Source: DASRRB01 sp036732755 (lineage in GTDB: Bacteria > Planctomycetota > B15-G4 > SIAN01). Taken from it: a stretch of DNA of 18,639 nt. A program made the position numbers and the translations under genes. The notes beneath the pieces were generated by a model. That model saw only the letters and a list, made by a program, of their open reading frames with translations, made no database searches and was not told the origin of the DNA. The stretch covers positions 1-18,639 of the forward strand of contig DAINBU010000102.1 of assembly GCA_036732755.1 (NCBI GenBank). Direction: 5' to 3'. Numbering within the stretch: the first letter of the stretch is position 1; every line of letters begins with the position of its first letter. Below, one piece after another: positions 7,439 to 14,575 of this stretch.

Positions 7439-7620
7439 GATCGACACACCGGCGAACAAGTCGTCGCGCGCGGCGGCGCACTCGTTCGCGCCTCGTTCGC
7501 GGAAGGCAGCGCGAATGGGTCTCGATGTCCGATCGCGACGCGGATCCTTGCGCGCGGCGGGACAGCGAGTCCCGACGTCGGGCGCCGCCGACTCCCGTGC
7601 GTCGCGATCTGGCGCGGCGA
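7424..7620. other. Intergenic region between phoU and the porin gene
   Basis: The gap between phoU and the porin gene is 306 bases in all; the porin-proximal part holds its promoter and leader. The rest shows no convincing gene. It contains a direct repeat CTCGTTCGCG at 7481-7490 and 7492-7501 (11-bp period) and a 12-bp palindrome CCCGACGTCGGG at 7571-7582. A weak 5-bp hairpin at 7614-7628 straddles the phoU stop. Small frames here have no family resemblance or good start. Confidence 0.4.
7481..7501. repeat. Short tandem direct repeat, 11-bp period
   Basis: CTCGTTCGCG occurs twice (7481-7490 and 7492-7501) separated by one base. It lies about 60 bases upstream of the porin -35. It could be an upstream regulator site, or simply a chance repeat in low-complexity GC-rich DNA. 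Confidence 0.35.
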
Positions 7621-8295
7621 TCAGCCGCTGCGGGCGCGCGAGAGGCGGAGGTGGCGGATCACCTCGCCGTCGACCAGGAAGACGACGTCCTCCGCGATGT
7701 TGGTCGCGTGGTCGGCGATGCGCTCGAGGTGGCGCGACACGGAGAGCAGGTGGACGGCGCGCTCGATCGTGTCGGTGTCCTTCGCCATCACCTGCTGGAG
7801 CTGCGTGAAGTGCTTGCGGTTCTCCTCGTCGACCTCGCGGTCGTCGATGCAGACCTTCTTGGCCAGGTCGACGTCGCGCTCGACCAGCGCGTCGATGCAC
7901 TCGTGCACCATGCGGCGCACCAGCTCCGCCATCGCGCCCAGGTCGCGCGCCCCCGGGATCGGCGGCTGCGCCGCGAGCGCGAGCGCCCGCTCGGCGATGT
8001 TCTTGGCCAGGTCGCCCATCCGTTCGAGGTCGCTGTTGACCTTGAGCACCGTGATGATGAAGCGCAGGTCGGACGCCACCGGCTGGTGGAGCGCGAGGAC
8101 CTTCAGGCACTCGTCCTCGACCTCGAGCTCCTTGGCGTCGATCTTGTCGTCGCCCGCCGTCACTTGCTCGGCGAGGTCCTTGCGCCGGTCGACGATCGCG
8201 GAGATCGCGAGGTCGGTCGCCTCCTCGACCATGCCCCCCATCACGAGGAGCTCCTTCTTCAGGCGGTCGAGGTCGCGTTCGAGGTGCTTCGACAT
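7621..8295 (-). CDS. phoU: Phosphate signalling regulator PhoU
   Basis: Cytoplasmic coupler between the Pst transporter and PhoR; when phosphate is plentiful PhoU holds the Pho response off. It has 224 residues, near the usual 215-240. ATG 8295 is preceded by a purine-rich GGGAGAGAGAG. The protein is all helical and made of two similar three-helix bundles. Each bundle has the family metal-binding signature ExxxDxxxN: SDLERMGDLAKNIAE with Glu91, Asp95 and Asn99, and RHLERIADHATNIAE with Glu191, Asp195 and Asn199. It is the third gene of the phoB-phoR-phoU unit, 32 bases after phoR. In many bacteria phoU ends the pst operon; here pst is on the opposite strand about 3.5 kb away. Confidence 0.95.
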   Translation of the reverse strand: MSKHLERDLDRLKKELLVMGGMVEEATDLAISAIVDRRKDLAEQVTAGDDKIDAKELEVEDECLKVLALHQPVASDLRFIITVLKVNSDLERMGDLAKNIAERALALAAQPPIPGARDLGAMAELVRRMVHECIDALVERDVDLAKKVCIDDREVDEENRKHFTQLQQVMAKDTDTIERAVHLLSVSRHLERIADHATNIAEDVVFLVDGEVIRHLRLSRARSG

Positions 8296-8327
8296 CGTTC
8301 TCTCTCTCCCGTCCGGCGGCGCCGGCG

Positions 8328-10091
8328 TCAGGGGGTCGCGACCGGCGGCCGCGGCAGGTAGACGCGGAAGGTGCTGCCGCGTCCGGGCCAGCTCTTCAAT
8401 TCCACCGATCCCCCGTGCGCGTCGACCAGGTGCTTCACGATCGAGAGGCCGAGCCCCGTGCCGGGCACGTCGCGCGAGCGCGCCTTGTCGACGCGATAGA
8501 AGCGCTCGAACACGCGCGCCTGCTCGCTCGGCTCGATCCCGATCCCGGTGTCGACCACCTCGAAGTGCACACGCTCCCCGTCCCGCCCGGCGCGCAGGTC
8601 GACGCGCCCGCCCGCGGGAGTGTACTTGATCGCGTTGTCGACGAGATTGTCCACGATCTGCTCGAGCGCCGTGGGGTCGCACCAGCCGAGCACCGACCCG
8701 CCGTCGGCGTGGACCAGCGCCACCCCCTTGGCACGCGCCGCCGCGGCGAAGCGCTCCACGGCCGCCGCGCCGGCGCCGTCGAGGTCGACCGCCTCGCGCG
8801 CGCTCGTCGGCTCCGACTCGGCGCGCGACAGGTGCAGCAGGTCGGTGGCGAGGTCGGCGAGCCGGCGCACCTGGTCGCCGAGCTTGCCGAGGAAGCGGCG
8901 GCGCACCTCCGGCGCCATCGCCTCGTCGTCGAGCAGCGTGTCGACCAGGCCGCGCATCGCGGCGAGCGGCGTCTTGATCTCGTGCGAGACGTTGGCGACG
9001 AAGTCGCGGCGCACCCGCTCGAGCCGGCGCAGCGCGGTCACGTCGAGGACGACCGCCACCGCGCCGCGCGAGCCGAGCGGCGTGGCGTGGATGGCGAGGA
9101 CGCGGTCGCGCCCGCCGGCGTGCACGCGCACCTCGTCGCCGCGCTCGCTGCGCTCGCGCGCGGCGGCGCGCACCACCTGCACCAGCTCCGGCTGGCGGAT
9201 CACCTCGACCAGCGCGCGGCCGCGCGGCGCGAGCGGCGCCACGCCCAGCATCGTCCGCGCCGCCGCGTTCAGGTGGAGGAGGCGCTCGTTCTCGTCGACC
9301 GCGACGACCCCCTCGCTCATGCTCTCGAAGACGGTCTCCAGCTTCCCGCGCTCGGCCTCGAGCAGGTGCAGGCGATCGCGCAGCTGCGCCGCCATCCGGT
9401 TGAACGAGCGCGCCAGCTCCCCCATCTCGTCGGACGAGGCGGGGTCGATGGCGGGCGGCTCCGCGCCCTCGGCAAGGGACGCCGCCGCGCGGGTCATCGC
9501 GACCACCGGCCGCGTCACGCGGCGCGCGACGAACGCGGCGACGACCAGCGCGAGCAGCGTCCCCGCCGCCACGCCCGTGAACAGCCCGGCGCGCAGCCGG
9601 GAGAAGCGCTGCTCGAGCCCCGGCAGCGGCAGGCTCGCGCGCGCGATCCCGATCCAGGGCGTGCCGCCCGGGATCGCGACCGCCACGTAGAGCGTGTGCT
9701 GCCTCGTGGTGTCGCTGACGCGCTCGGCGCGGCCGCGCCCCTCGCGCAGCGCCGCGATCACCTCGGGGCGGTCGCCGTGATTCTTCATGCGCGACGGCTG
9801 CTCGTGCGACTCGGCGACGACGCGGCCGTCCGGCGCGATCACCGTGAAGCGCGTCCCCGACGCGGGGGCGAGCCGGGCGAGCAGCGCCTCGAGCGCCGCC
9901 GCGTCGCCGGCGCGCAGCGCCGGCGTGACCAGCTCGGAGAGGAGCACTGCCTGGGAGCCGAGCGACTCCTCGATCCCGCGCCGCTCGCCGTCGATCGTGA
10001 AGCGGTCGACGCAGAGGCCGACCAGCACGCCGCCGACGACCACGACCAGCGCGAAGCTCGCGAAGAGCTTGGCGACGAAGCGCGACCGCAC
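8328..10091 (-). CDS. phoR: Phosphate-sensing histidine kinase PhoR
   Basis: Membrane sensor kinase that phosphorylates PhoB under phosphate limitation. It has 587 residues: TM1 at 8-28; an extracytoplasmic sensor at about 30-165; TM2 at about 168-188; HAMP linker 188-240; PAS domain about 250-350; HisKA with phospho-acceptor His370 in NVSHEIKTPL; and a catalytic domain with N-box DNLVDNAIKY (481-490), G1 DTGIGI (514-519) and G2 GTGLGLS (544-550). All kinase residues are present. It starts at GTG 10091, three bases after the phoB stop, so the pair is coupled. Enteric PhoR lacks the extracytoplasmic domain; this architecture is nearer Bacillus PhoR. Assignment as PhoR rather than a general kinase rests on phoB and phoU on either side. 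Confidence 0.93.
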   Translation of the reverse strand: MRSRFVAKLFASFALVVVVGGVLVGLCVDRFTIDGERRGIEESLGSQAVLLSELVTPALRAGDAAALEALLARLAPASGTRFTVIAPDGRVVAESHEQPSRMKNHGDRPEVIAALREGRGRAERVSDTTRQHTLYVAVAIPGGTPWIGIARASLPLPGLEQRFSRLRAGLFTGVAAGTLLALVVAAFVARRVTRPVVAMTRAAASLAEGAEPPAIDPASSDEMGELARSFNRMAAQLRDRLHLLEAERGKLETVFESMSEGVVAVDENERLLHLNAAARTMLGVAPLAPRGRALVEVIRQPELVQVVRAAARERSERGDEVRVHAGGRDRVLAIHATPLGSRGAVAVVLDVTALRRLERVRRDFVANVSHEIKTPLAAMRGLVDTLLDDEAMAPEVRRRFLGKLGDQVRRLADLATDLLHLSRAESEPTSAREAVDLDGAGAAAVERFAAAARAKGVALVHADGGSVLGWCDPTALEQIVDNLVDNAIKYTPAGGRVDLRAGRDGERVHFEVVDTGIGIEPSEQARVFERFYRVDKARSRDVPGTGLGLSIVKHLVDAHGGSVELKSWPGRGSTFRVYLPRPPVATP

Positions 10092-10094
10092 GCC

Positions 10095-10793
10095 TCAGCC
10101 CCGGTCGTCTCGGAATCGGTACCCGACACCGCGCACCGTCTCGATCCGCTCGCGCTCCTCCTCGAGCTTCTTGCGGATCGACCGGATGTGCACGTCGATG
10201 TTGCGGTCGATCACGACCGCGTGCTCGCCGATGGCGCGCGCGAGGAGCTGGTCGCGCGTGAAGACGCGCCCGGGGTGGAGCGCAAGGAAGTGCAGGAGGC
10301 GCAGCTCGGTCGGCGTCAGCATGACCGGAGCGTCGCGCACCAGCACCTCGTGGCGGCCGATGTCGATCACGAGGCCGGGGAATTCGACCCGCTCGCTCGT
10401 CGTCGCCTGCGCCTGCGCGCTGGCGCGGCGCAGGACGGCGCGGATGCGGGCGAGCAGCTCGCGCGGGCTGAACGGCTTGACCAGGTAGTCGTCGGCGCCC
10501 ATGCCCAGCCCGACCACGATGTCGGCCTCCTCCCCCTTGGCCGTCACCATCACGACGGGGAGGGCGCGCGTGACGTCGTCGGCGCGCAGCCTCCGGCAGA
10601 CCTCGAGGCCGTCGATCCCCGGGAGCATGAGGTCGAGCACGAGCAGGTCGGGCAGCTCGGAGCGCGCCTTCTTGAGCCCGTCCCCCCCGTCGCGCGCCGT
10701 CACGACGCGGAATCCCTCGCGGGTGAGGTTGTATTCGATCACCTCGAGGATGTCGGGCTCGTCCTCGACGACGACGATCTTCTGGCGCTTCAC
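10095..10793 (-). CDS. phoB: Phosphate response regulator PhoB (OmpR/PhoB family)
   Basis: DNA-binding response regulator that activates Pho genes when phosphorylated by PhoR. It has 232 residues, the family norm. Receiver domain 1-122: acidic pocket Glu10-Asp11, phospho-acceptor Asp54 (LVLDLMLPG), Thr84 (VMVTAKG) and Lys106 (YLVKPFSP). The winged-helix domain, about 130-229, contains LTPTELRLLHFLALHPGRVF and the recognition-helix region RNIDVHIRSIRKKL. It ends with the typical VRGVGYRF. The start is GTG 10793, with GGAGA nine bases upstream; no earlier ATG fits the fold. It is the first gene of phoB-phoR-phoU. The 11-bp-period repeat upstream suggests it controls its own operon. Confidence 0.95.
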   Translation of the reverse strand: MKRQKIVVVEDEPDILEVIEYNLTREGFRVVTARDGGDGLKKARSELPDLLVLDLMLPGIDGLEVCRRLRADDVTRALPVVMVTAKGEEADIVVGLGMGADDYLVKPFSPRELLARIRAVLRRASAQAQATTSERVEFPGLVIDIGRHEVLVRDAPVMLTPTELRLLHFLALHPGRVFTRDQLLARAIGEHAVVIDRNIDVHIRSIRKKLEEERERIETVRGVGYRFRDDRG

Positions 10794-10840
10794 CTCCGCG
10801 GATCTCCGGCGTGGATCGGCTTGGGAACGAGGGCGGCGAG

Positions 10841-10855
10841 CTTAATTGCGTTAAG
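10841..10855. promoter_or_regulatory. AT-rich inverted repeat in the phoB-uspA intergenic region
   Basis: CTTAA-TTGCG-TTAAG is a perfect 5-bp inverted repeat inside the only AT-rich patch of this neighbourhood (10841-10866). It lies about 50 bases before phoB and 130 before the divergent stress-protein gene. It is the likeliest place for a core promoter on either strand, or for a dimeric regulator. No clear -10/-35 pair can be assigned; TAAGCT on the - strand (10839-10844) is a weak -10 candidate. Confidence 0.35.
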
Positions 10856-10875
10856 AAAAGAAACGAACCCGGCCC

Positions 10876-10893
10876 CGTGAAGGAAACGTGAAG
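10876..10893 (-). promoter_or_regulatory. Candidate Pho box upstream of phoB
   Basis: On the - strand, CTTCACG-TTTC-CTTCACG consists of two identical heptamers with a 4-base spacer, an 11-bp period. This is exactly the geometry of PhoB binding sites, and the heptamer resembles the Streptomyces PHO-box unit GTTCACC. The same heptamer recurs at the porin promoter in the same orientation relative to its gene. Its position, 83 bases before the phoB start, fits autoregulation. It may also act on the divergent stress-protein gene. Confidence 0.65.
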
Positions 10894-10984
10894 CGGCAGG
10901 GGGCTTGCCCGGAAGAGCGGGCCGATCCGACTCCGTCGAGTTATCCCCGTCCCGCCTCGCCCGAAAGCCCCCCGGAGCACCGTC

Positions 10985-11431
10985 ATGTCCGACGTCCGCA
11001 ACATCCTCTTCCCGACCGACCTCTCGGACGATTCGTTCGCCGCCTGGCCGCACGCGCTCGCGTTCGCGAAGAAGTTCGGGGCGACGATCCACGCCGTGAC
11101 GGTCGTCGAGGAGCTCTACGCGCTCGCCCCCTACGAGAACTACGGGGTGATGGTGCAGGCGATGCGCGACATGCTGCCGCAGATCGAGCGGCGACTGCAG
11201 GAGCGGGTGAAGGACCCGCCGACCGACGTCCCGGTCCGCACCGCCGTGATCGAGGCGGTGACGCCCGCCGGCGCGCTCCTCGACTACGTGAAGAAGAACG
11301 CCATCGACCTGATCATCATGGCGACGCACGGCCGCGGCGCGCTCGCCCACGTGCTGCTCGGCAGCGTGGCGGAGCGGCTCACGCGGACGGCACCGGTCCC
11401 GGTCATGACGGTGCGACCGAAAGGACGCTGA
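10985..11431 (+). CDS. Universal stress protein, UspA family
   Basis: Small cytoplasmic single-domain Usp protein, 148 residues, typical length. ATG 10985 follows GGAG at seven bases. The Rossmann-like fold shows the usual opening NILFPTDLSDDS (5-16), the central IDLIIMATHGRG, and the C-terminal LLGSVAERLTRTAPVPVMTVR. The nucleotide motif G-2x-G-9x-G(S/T) is imperfect: after THGRG an Ala stands where the second Gly is usual (THGRGALAHVLLGS). ATP binding is therefore likely but not certain. It diverges from phoB, and the intervening 191 bases contain the candidate Pho box. A link to phosphate starvation is possible but not shown. The gene ends seven bases before the stop of convergent gpmA. 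Confidence 0.9.
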   Translation: MSDVRNILFPTDLSDDSFAAWPHALAFAKKFGATIHAVTVVEELYALAPYENYGVMVQAMRDMLPQIERRLQERVKDPPTDVPVRTAVIEAVTPAGALLDYVKKNAIDLIIMATHGRGALAHVLLGSVAERLTRTAPVPVMTVRPKGR

Positions 11432-11438
11432 CCTCGCG

Positions 11439-12134
11439 TCAGGAACGCGGGAGGTACGCGGATCGGACCGGCTTCAGGTCGTCGTCGAGCTCGTAGGCGA
11501 GCGGCGCGCCGGTCGGGATCTCGACGTCGACGATCTGCTGCGGCGTGAGCCCGTCGAGGTAGAGCTTGAGCGCGCGCAGGCTGTTGCCGTGCGCCGCGAC
11601 GATGACGCGCCGCCCCTCCTTCAGCGCCGGCGCGATCCGCTCGTGCCAGCACGGGAGGAAGCGCTCGACGGTGTCGGCGAGGTTCTCGGTCAGCGGCACC
11701 TGCTCCGGCGCGAGCGCGGCGTAGCGCGGGTCGCCGCGCGGGCTGCGCGGGTCGTCCGGCGCGAGCGCGGGCGGCCGCACGTCGTAGCTGCGCCGCCAGA
11801 GCTTGACCTGCGCGGCGCCGTACTTCTTCTCCGTCTCCGCCTTGTTCAGCCCCTGCAGGCCGCCGTAGTGGCGCTCGTTCAGGCGCCAGTCGGTCGCGAC
11901 CGGGATCCACATCTGGTCGAGCTCCTCGAGCGCGAGCCAGAGCGTCCGGATCGCGCGGCGCAGCACCGACGTGAAGGCGACGTCGAAGGCGAGCCCGGCC
12001 GCCTTCATCGCGCGTCCCGCCGCGCGCGCCTCGGCCACGCCGTGCTCGGAGAGGTCGACGTCGGTCCAGCCGGTGAAGCGGTTCTCGTGGTTCCAGGTGC
12101 TCTGGCCGTGGCGCAGCAGGACGAGGCTCTTCAT
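11439..12134 (-). CDS. gpmA: 2,3-bisphosphoglycerate-dependent phosphoglycerate mutase
   Basis: Glycolytic and gluconeogenic enzyme interconverting 3-phosphoglycerate and 2-phosphoglycerate through a phosphohistidine; cytoplasmic. It has 231 residues; most GpmA proteins are about 230-250. The catalytic signature LVLLRHGQSTWN has the phospho-acceptor His9. Other family blocks are NRFTGWTDVDLSEHG (18-32), TSVLRRAIRT with Arg59/Arg60, the acid WRLNERHYGGLQGLNK with Glu87, and VAAHGNSLRAL with His182. The LTENLADTVERFLPCW block also fits GpmA and separates it from general histidine phosphatases. ATG 12134 has GGGAGA about seven bases upstream. It follows the dehydrogenase gene on the same strand by 64 bases. 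Confidence 0.95.
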   Translation of the reverse strand: MKSLVLLRHGQSTWNHENRFTGWTDVDLSEHGVAEARAAGRAMKAAGLAFDVAFTSVLRRAIRTLWLALEELDQMWIPVATDWRLNERHYGGLQGLNKAETEKKYGAAQVKLWRRSYDVRPPALAPDDPRSPRGDPRYAALAPEQVPLTENLADTVERFLPCWHERIAPALKEGRRVIVAAHGNSLRALKLYLDGLTPQQIVDVEIPTGAPLAYELDDDLKPVRSAYLPRS

Positions 12135-12160
12135 CCGGGTCTCCCGAACCGTGCACTCCA

Positions 12161-12177
12161 GCCGCGCGCTCCGCGGC
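12161..12177 (-). terminator. Weak hairpin between the dehydrogenase gene and gpmA
   Basis: GCCGCG (12161-12166) and CGCGGC (12172-12177) form a 6-bp stem with a 5-base loop, 21 bases after the dehydrogenase stop on the - strand. There is no T-run, and a 6-bp GC stem is expected by chance in this DNA. Confidence 0.25.
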
Positions 12178-12198
12178 CGTTAAGTCCGGCGTCGCGCG

Positions 12199-13207
12199 TC
12201 ATGGCACGAGCACNNNNNNNNNNCTGCGCCAGCGCCTCCGCGGCGCGCGCTAGCGGGAAGACCTCGACGTGCGTGCGCACGCCCGCAGCACGCGCCTCCG
12301 CGAGGAACGCGACGCCGTCCGCGCGCGTGTTGTTCGCGACGCTCTCGATGCGCCGCTCGCCGTAGAGAAGGGGATACGGCAGCGCCGGCAGCGGGCTCAT
12401 CGCGATGCCGCCGAGGATCAGCCGGCCGGCCGGAGCGAGCAGCGCGAGCGCCGGCGGAACGAGCTCGCCGGCGGGAGCGAAGACGATCGCGGCGTCGAGC
12501 TCCTCGGGCGGCTTGCTGGCCGCGTCGCCGACCCAGGTCGCCCCGAGCTCGCGCGCGAGCGCCTGGTGGCGCGCGCGATCGCGCGTCAGCACGTAGACCT
12601 CCGCGCCGCGCGCGCGCGCGACCTGCAGCGCGAGGTGGCCGGCGGCGCCGAAGCCGAGGATCCCGAGCCGGAACGGCGAGGGGCTGGCGCGCGTCGCGTC
12701 GAGGAGTCCGGTCGCGCGCAGCGCCCGGTATCCGATGATCCCCGCGCACAGGAGCGGCGCCGTCGCGACCGCGTCGACCCCGTCGTCGAGCGCGTACGCG
12801 AACGCGGCCGGCATGCGCAGCCGCTCCGCGAAGCCGTCGTCGACGCTCCAGCCGGTGAAGTCGGCGTTCGGGCAGAGGTTCTCGCGGCCGCTCACGCAGG
12901 CGCGGCAGCGGCCGCAGGTGCGATGGAGCCACGCGACGCCGACGCGCGCGCCGAGCGGGGCGCCCTCCCCGGGCCGCAGCGCCGCGCCGCGCGCGACGAC
13001 GCGGCCGACGACCTGGTGACCCGGGACGACCGCGGTCTTCCGCGGCGGCAGCTCGCCCAGGACCACGTGCAGGTCGGTCCGGCAGACGGCGCACGCCTCG
13101 ACTTCGACGACGAGCTCGTCGGGCGCGGCGACGGGCTCCTCCGCGTCGAGCAGGCGCAGCCCGCCGTCCGCGATCGGTCCGGTCCGCTCGACCCGCCACG
13201 CCCGCAC
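12199..13207 (-). CDS. Zinc-dependent alcohol dehydrogenase-like oxidoreductase (contains N gap)
   Basis: Medium-chain NAD(P)-dependent dehydrogenase. Numbering from an in-frame ATG at 13213: catalytic zinc ligands Cys44 (CAVCRTDLH), His66 (PGHQVVG) and Cys156; structural-zinc Cys100, Cys103, Cys106 and Cys114; Rossmann motif GFGAAG at 187-192. The usual Glu after the His of GHE is Gln here, as in a subgroup I recall as zinc-binding alcohol dehydrogenase family protein (TIGR02822-like). I prefer the GTG at 13207 (giving MRAWRVE): GAGGGAG lies six bases before it, whereas it abuts the ATG directly. Ten Ns at 12214-12223 interrupt the gene. The bases beyond encode V-L-V-P-stop, the classic C terminus of this family, with stop at 12199-12201. 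Substrate unknown. Confidence 0.85.
12214..12223. other. Assembly gap (10 N)
   Basis: Ten consecutive N bases. Read literally, the gap shifts the dehydrogenase out of frame and past its normal end. A gap length divisible by three restores the ending V-L-V-P-stop, so the number of Ns is a placeholder rather than a measured length. By comparison with relatives, around ten residues are missing. Confidence 0.97.
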
Positions 13208-13270
13208 GCGCATCTCCCTCGACGTCGTCGTGGACGGCAGCGTAGCGCGCGCGGCGATGCCGCCCCGGCG

Positions 13271-14575
13271 TCAGAAGTCGCGGCGGCGGAACAGGAGGAT
13301 CGTCGCGCCGAGGAAGAACGCGGCGAAGAGCGCGGTCGTGCCGTAGGCGGTCAACGCGTCGGCGGCGGCCGGGAACTGCTGGCGGAAGCGCTCGAACCCG
13401 GCGGCCGAGAGCTCGGAGCGGCCGAGCCGCAGGACCCCGAGCGTCGCGATCTCCCCCGTCTTGGGCGTGATCCACCAGAGGATCTCGAGCACCGTCTTCC
13501 ACATCGAACCGTTCACGACGCCGGCGTCGACGAACTGCGTGCGCAGGCTCGCGACCACGTCGGCGGCGCCGTAGCAGGCGAGCGCGGCGAGCGCCGCGAA
13601 GTTGCCGTGGCGCGTGACGACGCCGACCAGCATCGCGACCGGGAAGACCGCGGCGAAGACCGTCGTGGTCGGGAGCGCGCAGGCGACGAACGCCCACGAG
13701 AAGTGGCCCGACCGCAGGCTGAGCGTCACCGCGCAGACGCCGTAGATCACGGCCGTGACGAGCAGGACGGTGAGGACGGCCCCCGCGTAGGTGAAGAGGA
13801 GCAGTCGCGCGCGGCCGATCGGACGCGCCAGCAGCAGGTCGAGCGAGCCCTTCTGCATCAGGTCGGGCAGCGTGCCGCCGAACGCGAGCAGCAGGACGAG
13901 CATCCCGAACATCCCGGCGAGCAGGCGCGCCACCGTGCGCTGGACGTCGATCACGACCTCGGCCGGGGTCATCGAGTCGATCGGGACCTCTCCCGCGCCG
14001 AACAGCAGCTTGAACCTCCACTTTCCCTCGAGCTCGGAGAGGTGCTCGGTCGACGCCGCCACGAAGAGGCTCGCGCCGGCGTCGTCGCGCGCGCGCGTGA
14101 TCACCGTCTCCCAGCCGCGGTCGCGCAGGTAGCCGGCGATCGCGTCCATGCGCTGCCGCGCGGTGAGCGGCTGCGACGAGCGGTCGCGCGGCGCCGCCGG
14201 ACGCCCCGGCCCGGAGCGGCCCGGGAGCGCGCGCGCGACGCCGTCGAAGTCGTCGAGGTCGGCGATCTCGAGGTCGGCGACCGCGACGTGGTCGAGGCCG
14301 AGCGGCAGGTCGTCCTCCGCCGCCGGCGCGCGTGCGTCGACCCGCGGCATCCGGCGCAGCTTGTGGATGATTCCGAACGACGCCGGGCCGTGCCGCGTCC
14401 GCAGGGAGAAGTTCTCGAGGTGGTTCTTCAGCGACTCGCGCGGGTCGGGGTTCGTGAACTCGAGGCTCGCGCAGAACGCGGCGACGAGCGCCGCGACGAA
14501 CAGCAGGACGCCCACGGAGCGCCGGTCGCGCGCGCGGCGCCACGCGTCGCCGAAGAGCGCGAGGAACGCGATCAC
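13271..14575 (-). CDS. ABC-2-type transporter permease
   Basis: Membrane subunit of an ABC export system, 434 residues. It starts at GTG 14575, which overlaps the ATPase stop as GTGA. TM1 is near 20-38. Residues 40-210 form a large soluble loop, probably extracytoplasmic. A cluster of about five hydrophobic segments follows from 217 (LLAGMFGMLVLLLAFGGTLP) to the last near 405-427. After the second segment, QKGSLDLLLARPIGRARLLL is the cytoplasmic motif of ABC-2 permeases such as the NosY and GldF-like groups. The C terminus FRRRDF is also typical (ABC-2 proteins often end in a basic F-x-x-RDF). No substrate can be named; members export proteins, lipids, drugs or copper-enzyme maturation factors. 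Confidence 0.85.
   Translation of the reverse strand: MIAFLALFGDAWRRARDRRSVGVLLFVAALVAAFCASLEFTNPDPRESLKNHLENFSLRTRHGPASFGIIHKLRRMPRVDARAPAAEDDLPLGLDHVAVADLEIADLDDFDGVARALPGRSGPGRPAAPRDRSSQPLTARQRMDAIAGYLRDRGWETVITRARDDAGASLFVAASTEHLSELEGKWRFKLLFGAGEVPIDSMTPAEVVIDVQRTVARLLAGMFGMLVLLLAFGGTLPDLMQKGSLDLLLARPIGRARLLLFTYAGAVLTVLLVTAVIYGVCAVTLSLRSGHFSWAFVACALPTTTVFAAVFPVAMLVGVVTRHGNFAALAALACYGAADVVASLRTQFVDAGVVNGSMWKTVLEILWWITPKTGEIATLGVLRLGRSELSAAGFERFRQQFPAAADALTAYGTTALFAAFFLGATILLFRRRDF

Noticed and set aside
7621..11004. One 1127-residue frame covering phoU and regions opposite or within phoR and phoB
   Set aside because: Only its last 224 residues (phoU) are protein-like; the rest is out-of-frame reading of phoR and phoB.
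11428..11442. Inverted repeat CTGAC-CTCGC-GTCAG between uspA and gpmA as a bidirectional terminator
   Set aside because: The symmetry comes largely from the two facing TGA stop codons. The stem is only 5 bp with no T-run.
12131..12198. Extension of the dehydrogenase through the N gap to 12131
   Set aside because: It depends on treating the Ns as exactly ten bases; the V-L-V-P-stop just past the gap is the expected end.
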